From CAZKRL01 sp964555295 (lineage in GTDB: Bacteria > Bacteroidota > Bacteroidia > Flavobacteriales_D > Sanyastnellaceae): a DNA stretch of 53,264 bases. Of this stretch, positions 34,382-42,895 are shown one piece after another. How positions within the stretch are numbered: the first letter of the stretch is position 1; the number at the start of each line of letters is the position of its first letter. Location of the stretch: assembly GCA_964555295.1 (NCBI GenBank), contig CAZKRL010000016.1, positions 1 to 53,264 of the forward strand, in the 5' to 3' direction. Below the pieces are notes generated by a model. The model was not told where the DNA came from. It made no database searches and saw only the letters and a program-made list of their open reading frames with translations. Made by a program: the position numbers and the translations under genes.

Positions 34382-34977
34382 AGACATTACCCGAGAAAGT
34401 TCGTTTGGTTAAATCGTTACTAAACAATTTAGATAAGGAGATTGCCGGGTTGCAAAAACGCTCTGGCTTGTTCTGTCCGGCGGGTTGCGGAAAATGTTGT
34501 GAGAAGCCTGCGATTATGGTCACACCTTTGGAGTTTCTTCCATTCGCGCTGTTCATGTATGATGAGGGAAGGCATGAGGAGCTTCTCACTCAATGCGCAG
34601 CTAGCTCAACAGGCATATGTGTCATTTTTCGCCCGTCGATTACTCAATTTGGAGGATTGTGTAGCGCGTATCCTGATAGAGGTTTAATGTGCAGATTGTT
34701 TGGTTATGCCGCCCGCCGTGACAGACTTGGGAACGCAGAACTTGTTACTTGTGCGATAGTGAAACAAGAGCAAAGCAGCACATTTCACGGGTTTCAGAAC
34801 CTATTGATTTCGGGTGATTACAAGCCGCCATTTTTCGCTGATTACTACTCGAGACTCAGAAACATAGACCCGGATCTTTGTGAGATGCTGCCGATTAATC
34901 AAGCTATTTCGGCAGCATTGCATTATATCATGCATTATTATTCTTATCGACGCAGAAGAAGACCTCAGGGACGATAG
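34378..34977 (+). CDS. YkgJ-type Cys-cluster protein
   Basis: 199 residues with the cluster CPAGCGKCCEKPAI at about 39-52 (C-x3-C-x2-CC), more cysteines at GIC, LCSAYP and LMCRLFG, matching the YkgJ/UPF0153 Zn/Fe-chelate family. Function is unknown. It overlaps xerD by four bases and overlaps the convergent outer-membrane protein gene by 13 bases at its 3' end. Confidence 0.85.
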   Translation: MKTLPEKVRLVKSLLNNLDKEIAGLQKRSGLFCPAGCGKCCEKPAIMVTPLEFLPFALFMYDEGRHEELLTQCAASSTGICVIFRPSITQFGGLCSAYPDRGLMCRLFGYAARRDRLGNAELVTCAIVKQEQSSTFHGFQNLLISGDYKPPFFADYYSRLRNIDPDLCEMLPINQAISAALHYIMHYYSYRRRRRPQGR

Positions 34978-35462
34978 GTAACCCCCACTTTTAATCCTGA
35001 GAATACACCACCGGCCTGAAGCTCTGCGTTGATATGAAGATTTTTGTGGACTTTATATCGTCCGCCAACTTGACCCCCGGCAGAGAGAAGCGTATTATTT
35101 GCATACATCGGTGATCCATCCCAAATGAATACTCCGAGCATTAATCCGGCATAGAAATCAAATTCTACCGGAAGATTAGCAATTTCGTTGAAGTGATAAT
35201 TGCCGTTGGCTGCAAAACCCAGGAGACGATTTCGATAGATGAACTCGTTGTACCGACTTTGGTAACTCCTTACTGAGATTTCGCCGCCGGCAGTAATATT
35301 CTCATAAACGCCATAGTCAGCACCAATATAGAGAGGTACACCACGATTGGAGGCACCAATTCCTGCGTTGTATTGCAAGAGACCTTCTTGAATTTTCTGT
35401 TGAGCATTTGAGGTTTTTACTGTGGCGATGAAAGTCAAAGCCAGAAAGAGAATTTTTTTCAT
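34965..35462 (-). CDS. Small outer-membrane beta-barrel-like protein
   Basis: 165 residues with a signal peptide (MKKILFLALTFIATVKTSNAQ). The rest is a series of amphipathic beta strands (YNAGIGASNRGVPLYIGADYGV..., FDFYAGLMLGVFIW, INAELQAGGVFSGLKVGVTYRP), as in small 8-stranded outer-membrane barrels. No family can be named with confidence. The start at 35462 is favoured over 35534 because the signal peptide begins there. The gene is convergent with and overlaps the ykgJ-like gene by 13 bases. Confidence 0.75.
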   Translation of the reverse strand: MKKILFLALTFIATVKTSNAQQKIQEGLLQYNAGIGASNRGVPLYIGADYGVYENITAGGEISVRSYQSRYNEFIYRNRLLGFAANGNYHFNEIANLPVEFDFYAGLMLGVFIWDGSPMYANNTLLSAGGQVGGRYKVHKNLHINAELQAGGVFSGLKVGVTYRP

Positions 35463-35664
35463 AATAGAAACGATTTGCACTAAAGTCGAGCATTTGCATT
35501 TGCTTCGAGAAGCTCGGTGGAATACAGTTTTCACCAGTCAAATGTGAATTGTCGGGACTGTACCGCACATTGCCTGATTGGATATGGAATCAGCGATTCA
35601 ATACATAGATGAATGATGTGGGCGCACAAACGGAATTGTATTTTCGCGTTCAATAGAAAACGCT

Positions 35665-37005
35665 ATGTTCGAGAATCTTACAGAAAAGTTTGATCGTGCC
35701 TTTAAGGTACTCAAAGGAGAAGGGAAAATTACTGAAATCAATGTTGCAGAGACCATGAAGGAAATTCGTCGGGCTCTGCTGGATGCCGATGTCAATTTCA
35801 AAACGGCCAAAGAGTTTACAGATAAAGTAAAGGAGAAGGCCATGGGTCAATCGGTGCTTACAGCGGTTAAGCCCGGTGAATTACTGATTAAGATAACCCA
35901 TGACGAACTGAAGAATTTGATGGGGGGTGAGGCTTCTGATATCGTTCTCAAGGGTGAGCCATCCGTTGTGCTGATGAGTGGTCTTCAAGGCTCAGGGAAA
36001 ACCACCTTTTCCGGAAAATTGGCAAGTTACCTTAAGAGCAAGAAGGGTAAAAAGCCTCTGCTTGTAGCTTGTGATATATATAGACCCGCAGCGATAAATC
36101 AATTGCATGTCATTGGGGAGAGTATCGGGGTTGATGTTTTCAGTGAGCGGGAGAATCGCGATGCGGTAGCAATTGCTACAAATGCTCTTCAATTTGCTAG
36201 GAAAAACGGGCATACTGTAGTAATCATTGATACAGCGGGTCGACTTGCAATTGATGAAGAAATGATGCAAGAGATATCTAATGTGAAGTTGGCGGTTAAT
36301 CCTTCGGAAACGCTTTTTGTAGTTGATGCCATGACAGGGCAGGATGCTGTTCAAACGGCGAAAGCATTTCATGAACGCTTGAATTTCGATGGTGTGATTC
36401 TTACTAAGCTCGATGGTGATACTCGTGGCGGTGCCGCTTTATCGATTAGAGCAGAAGTTAGCAAACCCATCAAGTTTGTAGGAACCGGCGAGAAAATGGA
36501 TGCTCTCGATGTGTTCTATCCGGAAAGAATGGCAAGTCGAATACTCGGAATGGGTGATGTAGTTTCACTCGTTGAGAGAGCACAGGAGCAATTTGATGAA
36601 GAGCAAGCCAAACGTCTTGAACGACGAATAAAAAAGGACCAGTTTGATTTCAATGATTTCTTAGAACAAATCGGGCAAATCAAAAAGATGGGAAGTATGA
36701 AGGACCTTATCGGAATGATACCCGGGGTTGGAAAAGCAATGAAGGACGTGGAAATTAATGAGGATGCCTTTAAACACATAGAGGCCATCATTCAAAGTAT
36801 GACACCCATGGAACGGGCTAATCCTTCATTGATGAATCCGTCTCGAAAGGCAAGAATTTCAAAAGGTTCGGGTAGGAGTATCGACGAGATAAATCGACTT
36901 ATGAAGCAGTTTGATCAGACAAGGCAAATGATGAAGATGATGACCAATAAAACTCAGATGGCGCAGATGATGAGTCAAATGAAAGGAATGAAGAAACCAT
37001 GGTAG
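35665..37005 (+). CDS. ffh: Signal recognition particle GTPase Ffh
   Basis: 446 residues, standard length. The N domain (1-85) is followed by the GTPase (G) domain with GLQGSGKTT (106-114), DTAGR (about 192-196) and TKLDGD (about 249-254). The M domain (about 300-446) is rich in methionine and binds 4.5S RNA and signal peptides. It targets inner-membrane proteins co-translationally with FtsY. The purC start overlaps its stop region by seven bases. Confidence 0.97.
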   Translation: MFENLTEKFDRAFKVLKGEGKITEINVAETMKEIRRALLDADVNFKTAKEFTDKVKEKAMGQSVLTAVKPGELLIKITHDELKNLMGGEASDIVLKGEPSVVLMSGLQGSGKTTFSGKLASYLKSKKGKKPLLVACDIYRPAAINQLHVIGESIGVDVFSERENRDAVAIATNALQFARKNGHTVVIIDTAGRLAIDEEMMQEISNVKLAVNPSETLFVVDAMTGQDAVQTAKAFHERLNFDGVILTKLDGDTRGGAALSIRAEVSKPIKFVGTGEKMDALDVFYPERMASRILGMGDVVSLVERAQEQFDEEQAKRLERRIKKDQFDFNDFLEQIGQIKKMGSMKDLIGMIPGVGKAMKDVEINEDAFKHIEAIIQSMTPMERANPSLMNPSRKARISKGSGRSIDEINRLMKQFDQTRQMMKMMTNKTQMAQMMSQMKGMKKPW

Positions 37006-37946
37006 TAAAGGACTCATTGATCAACTCGATAATTGAACTGCCTTGTAAGTACGATTTTTATCGTGGCAAGGTCAGGGATGTATATGCTTTCGAATCAGGC
37101 ACACTCGCTATGGTTGCATCTGACAGAATTTCAGCGTTTGATGTAGTGCTCCCAAAGTTGATTCCCTTTAAGGGACAAGTTTTAAATCAGCTTGCATCGT
37201 TCATGCTTCAGGCCACAGCTGATATTGTGCCAAATTGGTTCGTATCATCGCCAGACCCTAACGTAACTATTGGTAAACGATGTGAGCCCTTCAAAGTTGA
37301 GATGGTCATTAGGGGCTATCTCGCCGGCCATGCGGCCCGCGTATACAAATCGGGAGGTCGCGTGCTTTGTGGTGTCGAATTACCTGAAGGAATGAAAGAG
37401 AATGATCCATTCATTGAACCAATTATTACTCCTACAACTAAAGCAGCAGCGGGACACGATCAAGACATAACCAGGGAAGATATTCTAAAGCATGGATGGA
37501 TTGGTTTAGAACATTATGAAATAATGGAGCGCTACACCCGCGCACTTTTTGCTAGAGGCACTGAGTTGGCCAAGCAGCGCGGATTGATATTGGTGGATAC
37601 TAAATATGAATTCGGATTATACAATGGGGAAGTAACACTAATGGATGAAATACATACGCCTGATTCTTCGCGATATTTTTATCTGGATAGTTATGAGGAG
37701 CTTCAATCAGCTGGACAAAGACAGCGTCAGTTGAGTAAAGAATTTGTTCGTGAATGGCTTATATCAAATAACTTTTCGGGGAAGGATGGACAAGTTGTAC
37801 CAATCATGTCAGATGATTTTGTAAGTGAAATCTCCCGACGTTATATTGAATTGTATGAGCAAGTAACCGGACAATCTTTCATTCCGCGAGATTATGATAA
37901 TGCTAAGTCAAAAATCAAAAACTGTCTATTGCCATTCTGTGTTTAG
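36999..37946 (+). CDS. purC: SAICAR synthase
   Basis: Phosphoribosylaminoimidazole-succinocarboxamide synthase, 315 residues; adds aspartate to CAIR in purine biosynthesis. Motifs: YRGKVRDVY (22-30, ATP site), ASDRISAFDVVLP (about 40-52), EMVIRGYLAGHAARVY (about 101-116) and LVDTKYEFG (about 200-208). It starts within the last bases of ffh (overlap of seven bases), so the genes share a transcript. No purine operon partners are nearby. Confidence 0.96.
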   Translation: MVVKDSLINSIIELPCKYDFYRGKVRDVYAFESGTLAMVASDRISAFDVVLPKLIPFKGQVLNQLASFMLQATADIVPNWFVSSPDPNVTIGKRCEPFKVEMVIRGYLAGHAARVYKSGGRVLCGVELPEGMKENDPFIEPIITPTTKAAAGHDQDITREDILKHGWIGLEHYEIMERYTRALFARGTELAKQRGLILVDTKYEFGLYNGEVTLMDEIHTPDSSRYFYLDSYEELQSAGQRQRQLSKEFVREWLISNNFSGKDGQVVPIMSDDFVSEISRRYIELYEQVTGQSFIPRDYDNAKSKIKNCLLPFCV

Positions 37947-38106
37947 TTGGCCAAAGTTGTTGGGTATTTAAACTTAGGCAGGTCTCTTTTGACATTTATA
38001 TCCTGAATGAAAACAACTGTATTTGTATCAATGAATTTGGTTTCTAGTGTTTTCCTTTTTCTTCAGCGAGCTTGATGAAGGCTTGGTTGAAGTTCTTATA
38101 AAACAA

Positions 38107-38130
38107 AAAGCCCCTTTCGGGGCTTTTAAG
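38107..38130 (-). terminator. Terminator of the dodecin-histone-like gene
   Basis: AAAAGCCCC pairs with GGGGCTTTT around TTTC (GAAA on the minus strand), with a T-run on the minus-strand side (CTTTTTGTTTT). It lies 16 bases past the stop codon of the minus-strand gene. It could also work weakly for purC in the other direction. Confidence 0.9.
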
Positions 38131-38145
38131 ATACGTACAATCAAT

Positions 38146-38607
38146 TTACTTCTTTTTCTTAGGAGCTGCTTTTTTAGCAGCAGCCTTCTTTGGAGCAGCC
38201 TTTTTAGCAGCAGCTTTCTTAGGAGCGGCCTTTTTAGCAGCAGCTTTCTTAGGAGCAGCTTTTTTAGCAGCCTTCTTAGGAGCAGCTTTTTTAGCAGCCT
38301 TCTTTGGAGCAGCAGCTTTTTTAGCAGCCTTTTTAGGGGCAGCTTTTTTCACGGCTGGTGCAGCGTGAGATTTTGATTTTGTTTTCATATATGTAACAAT
38401 TGATTTGTGATTTACAACTTCAGTTACCACCATTGCGGTGATGCAAAACGTGTTTAGATTATTGGGCTCAACTTTCATGACTTGATCCTGAACAACAAAT
38501 GTTGTGTTTGATCCAGTGAAATGAACAGAGTTAAGAGCAACCTCAGTAGCATGTTCCCAACTCTTAGTTGAGCTTCCTGTTACTTGTGTGAGTTTATATA
38601 TGCTCAT
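38146..38607 (-). CDS. Dodecin-like domain fused to histone-H1-like Lys/Ala tail
   Basis: 153 residues in one uninterrupted frame. Residues 1-65 match the small flavin-storage protein dodecin (MSIYKLTQVTGSSTKSWEHATEVALN, then the VQDQVMKVE strand and CITAMVVTEV strand). Residues 74-153 are an (A)PKKAAKKAA repeat of the histone-H1/Hc1 type, which binds nucleic acid non-specifically. The flavin-stacking Trp of dodecins is replaced by Phe (TTFVVQD), so flavin binding may be lost or altered. M74 (ATG at 38386-38388 on the minus strand) begins MKTKSKSH, the usual start of a free histone-like protein, so internal initiation is possible. The start MSIYK at 38607 is the dodecin N-terminus; the longer frame to 38691 adds 28 unrelated residues. 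Confidence 0.78.
   Translation of the reverse strand: MSIYKLTQVTGSSTKSWEHATEVALNSVHFTGSNTTFVVQDQVMKVEPNNLNTFCITAMVVTEVVNHKSIVTYMKTKSKSHAAPAVKKAAPKKAAKKAAAPKKAAKKAAPKKAAKKAAPKKAAAKKAAPKKAAAKKAAPKKAAAKKAAPKKKK
38150..38345 (-). repeat. Tandem repeat encoding the PKKAAKKAA tail
   Basis: About seven near-identical units of 24-30 bp encode the Lys/Ala/Pro tail. Codon use is highly uniform (AAAAAG or AAG, GCTGCT/GCC), so slippage or recombination can change tail length in frame. Confidence 0.8.
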
Positions 38608-38997
38608 TGTTTTCTGTTTTGTATTTCTACGACACAAACATGCACGACAAATTATTCGTGATGTGAGTGCATCGTTGGAAATTATTAACACTGTGAACAG
38701 ATGTTGATGTGTTGTGCTTGTGGTGTTTTGTGTCTGGATTTTTTTGTGTATTGATTCATTGAAACATCAGTGTTTATAACCTTTTCATTGGTATAATGTA
38801 AATAGCATACATTGCTTCTTATTGAGGATCGATGAATGCGAGTGTTGAAAATTCCGACTCGTGAAATCAAAAATGCTAAGATGAGATGAGAGTAAAATTC
38901 TCTTTGATGTCTTCATAATGGATATTCAATATGCTCTACAATGAAAACTTTTTTTTGCGAGTTATTATTTGTCATGTTGGTCAGATGATGCACTGTA
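38608..38997. other. AT-rich intergenic region with no supported gene
   Basis: About 390 bases between the divergent dodecin-like gene and the histidine kinase. The minus-strand frame 38685-38870 shows no motif and low-quality composition. The right end carries the kinase promoter; the left end should contain the promoter of the dodecin-like gene. I see no RNA structure. Confidence 0.5.
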
Positions 38998-39029
38998 TTG
39001 CACATTATCATCAATCAATCGTAACTTTG
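38998..39029 (+). promoter_or_regulatory. Promoter of the hybrid histidine kinase (leaderless arrangement)
   Basis: TTG (38998-39000), 21 bases, TAACTTTG (39022-39029): a full match to the Bacteroidota consensus. The ATG of the kinase follows after only four bases, so transcription should begin at or very near the ATG. Confidence 0.8.
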
Positions 39030-39033
39030 TTTC

Positions 39034-41226
39034 ATGCAGGTATTTAATAGCATAGTAAGAAAGCTAAGTGCGATATTCCTTGTGTTCATCATATGTGCAA
39101 TTGCATTGGTTTATGTCATCCATAGCGGAAATGTTAAGCAGTTTGATTATTCAATGAAGGTGAATGTTTCCTCAAGACAACGGGCCATCTCTGAAGAATT
39201 GTCTTATCGGATTCTTGAAATCAAGGAGGCAATGGAGGCAGATTCGAATGTTACGCTTCAAGCTGAGGAGTTGTCGATACTCTTTAAGAGATGGGAGAAT
39301 TCTCAGAAGGCCTTGCACACAGCGAGTGAAAATTTCGGATTAACAGAAATAAATTCCGGTGAGATTCAACAGCTTCTTTCAGATGTTTCACCGGCATATA
39401 ATGAATGTCACAAGAAGCTGGAGTCGATATGTAAGGATATTCAGTCATTAGATGGAAATCAAATCCGATTGACTTTGGATCAATTGAAATTGTATATCCG
39501 CGGAATGAATGATGTTACAGGGAGGTATTTGATCGAGCAGCAAAGCACAATGAAATTTCATAAGTGGATGATCGCACTGTTTTTAGCGATCATGATTTGT
39601 TTGATGGCATTTGCCATTTTCATTATTCGAGTGCGTATGATCAAGGAAATGGATGAAGCGGAGAAGGGGATTAAATCAATGCGGGAGGCGATAGAGGATG
39701 CAGATAAGGTCAAAGCTGAATTTCTTGCGAATATGAGCCATGAAATTCGCACGCCGCTGAATGGTGTTTTGGGTATGACAGAGCTTTTGGCTTCAACGCG
39801 TCTTGAGGAGGAGCAAAGAAATTTTGTCAGGAATATTCATAGCAGCGCGAGTAATCTTCTTGAGCTACTCAATAATTTGTTGGATGTTGCCAAACTACAG
39901 TCGGGAACTCTTGAGCCGAATAAGGAGGTTTTCAATCTGCAAGATTGTTGCGACCAGGTGATTGATATGTTAAAGCCAGCCGCGCAGCAAAAGAAGCTCG
40001 AGCTTCTTAGTGATATTCAGTCGTCTTTGCCTCTTGAAGTGATACAGGATGGAACACGTTTAAAGCAAGTGCTGGTAAATCTTGTAAACAATGCGATCAA
40101 ATTCACAGATCGTGGTGAAGTGGTTTTGAGTGTTGAAGAAGTAAATCGTGAAGGAGAATTCATCTTATTGCTTTTCAAGGTTACTGATACGGGTATAGGA
40201 ATACATAGAGAGGAGCAGGAGAAAATATTTCAATCGTTTTATCAAGCCGACTCCTCCTCAAGTAAGAAGTATGGCGGATCAGGTCTCGGACTCTCCATAA
40301 GCAAGAATTACATTTCTGGTATGGGAGGAAAATTGTGGCTTGAGAGTGAGCCAGGGAAAGGTTCTGTTTTTGCATTTACAATCGTTGCAGAGGTGTCTGC
40401 CGTTTCTCAGGATTCTAAGATCGCAGCCCTGAATGGTTTAAAGGCCTTAGTGGTGGATGATAACAAAACGAATTTGAAAATTTTGGTTCGTCAGCTCTCA
40501 GCTTGGGGCATCCAGACTACTCCATTCAATAGCCCGGAGTTGGTGGCCGACATGTTAAGCAATCTGCATAAGTTTGATTTTGTAATCATGGATATGCAGA
40601 TGCCTGAAATGGATGGTCGGGAACTTACTGAGCGTATCCGAAAGCAATATTCTGTTTCACAACTTCCTATTATTGTTCTCTCGTCACTGGGAGAGCATCT
40701 GATCAGTGATGAAGATGGGCACTACAACGCATACCTAACGAAGCCTGTCAAACAATCGAAATTATTGGAGACAATCAATGAAATTATAAAACCTGATATT
40801 CCGTCGTCGAATGAAGCTTCTGTTGTCGATGGTCGCTTTAATATCGCAACGAGTAAAAGTGCTTTGCATATTCTTGTTGCACACGATAGTTTTTTGTCAA
40901 GAGCAGTTGCAGAGAAGACGCTCTCTTTGTTGGGCCATAGATTTGATATTGTTACCAATACCTCTGATCTATTGCTGAAATCTCGGAGCGGGAAATTTGA
41001 TTTGATCCTAACTGATGTTCAAACCGATAGTGTTGATGGTCTCTCCGTGGCGCGACAGTTGGTAAAGCATTTTGGCACAAAGGAAATGCCCATTATCATT
41101 GGAGTTACGGATGATACTGACCGCGATCGTGGCCTTTGTATTCAGGCGGGTATGAATGATGTTTTGGTGAAGCCGTTGCGTCCAGAATTGGTAGAAGATC
41201 AAATCCATCGATGGTTCGAGGCGTGA
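39034..41226 (+). CDS. Hybrid sensor histidine kinase with two receiver domains
   Basis: 730 residues. TM1 (about 11-29), an extracytoplasmic helical sensor (30-175) resembling the PilJ-type N-domain (SSRQRAISEELSYRILEI), TM2 (about 178-198), HisKA with H236 (NMSHEIRTPLNG), and HATPase (N353 of NNAIKF; DTGIGI at 385-390; GGSGLGL at 414-420). Receiver 1 has D475/D476, D520 (IMDMQMPEMDG) and K570. Receiver 2 (about 611-728) keeps D661 (ILTDVQ) and K713 but has H617-D618 in place of the acidic pair, so Mg2+ binding may be weak. No separate output domain or HPt is present; a partner phosphotransfer protein must be elsewhere. The promoter suggests a leaderless mRNA. Confidence 0.95.
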   Translation: MQVFNSIVRKLSAIFLVFIICAIALVYVIHSGNVKQFDYSMKVNVSSRQRAISEELSYRILEIKEAMEADSNVTLQAEELSILFKRWENSQKALHTASENFGLTEINSGEIQQLLSDVSPAYNECHKKLESICKDIQSLDGNQIRLTLDQLKLYIRGMNDVTGRYLIEQQSTMKFHKWMIALFLAIMICLMAFAIFIIRVRMIKEMDEAEKGIKSMREAIEDADKVKAEFLANMSHEIRTPLNGVLGMTELLASTRLEEEQRNFVRNIHSSASNLLELLNNLLDVAKLQSGTLEPNKEVFNLQDCCDQVIDMLKPAAQQKKLELLSDIQSSLPLEVIQDGTRLKQVLVNLVNNAIKFTDRGEVVLSVEEVNREGEFILLLFKVTDTGIGIHREEQEKIFQSFYQADSSSSKKYGGSGLGLSISKNYISGMGGKLWLESEPGKGSVFAFTIVAEVSAVSQDSKIAALNGLKALVVDDNKTNLKILVRQLSAWGIQTTPFNSPELVADMLSNLHKFDFVIMDMQMPEMDGRELTERIRKQYSVSQLPIIVLSSLGEHLISDEDGHYNAYLTKPVKQSKLLETINEIIKPDIPSSNEASVVDGRFNIATSKSALHILVAHDSFLSRAVAEKTLSLLGHRFDIVTNTSDLLLKSRSGKFDLILTDVQTDSVDGLSVARQLVKHFGTKEMPIIIGVTDDTDRDRGLCIQAGMNDVLVKPLRPELVEDQIHRWFEA

Positions 41227-41331
41227 TTATGAAGTTTTGAGTGGAGTGGGATGCTGCGTTGTTGCCCAATGTAGAAACGGTCAACTATTGCTACCATCGC
41301 CCATAAGATTGTGATTGTTTCGGTAATAGGG

Positions 41332-42333
41332 CTAAGTGCCTTTTTTGTCTAACCATTTATGATAGCTCTTCGCATTTTCCAGGTGCTCATCGTATGAACC
41401 GGTGAATTTATGTTTGCCTGTCATACCCGGTTCGGCACACATATATAGATAGTTGTGGATTTGGGGTTGCAATACAGATTCAAGGTAAAAGTCTTCGACA
41501 AAGCATATAGGGCCTGGCGGCAGTCCGATGATTCTGTAGGTATTGAATTCATGTTGAGCTTCAATGTCTGAGTTCAAAACCCTTTTTATATCCTTTCGCT
41601 GTCTGAACATTGCTGTAGGGTCTGATTGTAGCGGAATTTTTAGTTTCAATCGATTCAAATAAAGCCCCGCGATTATTGGGGCCTCATTCCTGTTGCCCGT
41701 TTCTGCTTTTACAATGGAAGCCAGAATGCATACTTCGTTTCTGCTGAGATGTATGGATTCAGCCAATCGGTCATTCTTACTGTTCCAAAATGTATCTCGA
41801 ACAGATTTCATTTTTTTTAGAAACTCTTTTGGCGAGATGGTCCAATAAAATTCATACTCATCGGGGGTAATGATACAAGGCAGACAATTAAATGTTGTTT
41901 GGTTGTTGCTTAATGTGGTGTCTGCACGGAAGTAATTCAGAAATGTAGTAGAATCATGATATAGTTTACTGCCAAGTCTTCCGCACAACTCCTCGATAGT
42001 TTGTAATCGATCAATATTCACCCGAAGAGGATCTTGTTCACCCGAGCGCATTCTTGAAACTAGATGCCATAAGGTTTCGTTGTTTTTTCTTTCATATCTT
42101 CCTCGTTTAAGCTTGTCAATACTGCGAAGGGTAAAGAATATTGAGGTTATCTTTTTATCGATTGCATTGAGTGATGATGTTTCGATCCATTCTTCCGGAG
42201 ATGTGGTTTTTACGAATAAAACGTCTTCTCGCTTTGTATTGGATTCAATTTGTAAACCTGCGATATATATCACGGCAGCTACAATCAACAGGCAAAGAGA
42301 AAGAATCAATGCTGTCTTTTTTTTTGATTTCAT
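41332..42333 (-). CDS. mltG: Endolytic murein transglycosylase MltG (YceG-like)
   Basis: 333 residues with an N-terminal TM helix (8-26). The YceG domain carries the catalytic-type Glu E211 in ILASIVKAETGN and the downstream NRLKLKIPLQSDPT motif. The enzyme cuts nascent glycan strands in peptidoglycan and sets chain length. Its ATG overlaps the stop of the upstream acetyltransferase (TGATG), so the genes are coupled. Confidence 0.93.
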   Translation of the reverse strand: MKSKKKTALILSLCLLIVAAVIYIAGLQIESNTKREDVLFVKTTSPEEWIETSSLNAIDKKITSIFFTLRSIDKLKRGRYERKNNETLWHLVSRMRSGEQDPLRVNIDRLQTIEELCGRLGSKLYHDSTTFLNYFRADTTLSNNQTTFNCLPCIITPDEYEFYWTISPKEFLKKMKSVRDTFWNSKNDRLAESIHLSRNEVCILASIVKAETGNRNEAPIIAGLYLNRLKLKIPLQSDPTAMFRQRKDIKRVLNSDIEAQHEFNTYRIIGLPPGPICFVEDFYLESVLQPQIHNYLYMCAEPGMTGKHKFTGSYDEHLENAKSYHKWLDKKGT

Positions 42334-42797
42334 CAGAGCGTAATCTTATAAATTATTGCCCGAGATTGTTTGAACCACACGCTATTCCCTGCCATAAAAT
42401 TAACACTTTCGAATAGTCGTCGGGCTGCGTGGTTTCTTTCATGAACATATGCTATGGCGGTTGTCATTTCATGGTTACTACGTATGTATTCTAAGATTTG
42501 TGTCATGGCAATCTTTCCCATCCCATTGCGTCTTTTATCGCGATCACCAATCATGATTCCTATCTCAGCCGACTTGTGTGTTACGTTGAGGGTAACATTG
42601 ATACATCCTACCGGTGTTCCATCATTCTCAATTATCCAAAGATTATCTGAGTCGTTGTACAATCCACCATATGATGAAACGGCAAGGGCATTTTCATTCG
42701 ATATGGCCGCGATTTCCTGAAGCTGGTTCCAGTTGTTTATATATTCTCGGTCGTCTGAATGAGAATTGTATTTTCTTATCTGCACATCTTTAGGCAT
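42333..42797 (-). CDS. GNAT-family N-acetyltransferase
   Basis: 154 residues. The acetyl-CoA-binding motif A is seen at IGIMIGDRDKRRNGMGKIAMTQIL, and the C-terminal VHERNHAARRLFESVNF follows. The closest general type is RimJ/RimL-like, but the substrate cannot be told. It overlaps mltG by one base (TGATG). Confidence 0.87.
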   Translation of the reverse strand: MPKDVQIRKYNSHSDDREYINNWNQLQEIAAISNENALAVSSYGGLYNDSDNLWIIENDGTPVGCINVTLNVTHKSAEIGIMIGDRDKRRNGMGKIAMTQILEYIRSNHEMTTAIAYVHERNHAARRLFESVNFMAGNSVWFKQSRAIIYKITL

Positions 42798-42853
42798 GGA
42801 AATTATCCTTCAAACCGTTATTCAATATCAATTGCTCAAATATGGTGTTTATG

Positions 42854-42886
42854 TTGCGCGATGAGCGGTGTATAAGAATAAATTTG
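42854..42886 (+). promoter_or_regulatory. Promoter of the Wza-like export operon (short leader)
   Basis: TTG (42854-42856), 22 bases, TAAATTTG (42879-42886). The ATG at 42896 lies nine bases after the -7 box, so the leader is a few bases at most. The upstream in-frame ATG at 42842 lies before this promoter, which supports starting the protein at 42896. Confidence 0.72.
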
Positions 42887-42895
42887 ACGTCAATT

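Noticed and set aside
38047..38376. A Ser/Phe-rich protein on the plus strand across the repeat
   Set aside because: It is the antisense shadow of the Lys/Ala repeat and has no independent support.
38685..38870. A 61-codon minus-strand frame upstream of the dodecin-like gene
   Set aside because: No motif, AT-rich noise, and it would overlap the expected promoter region.
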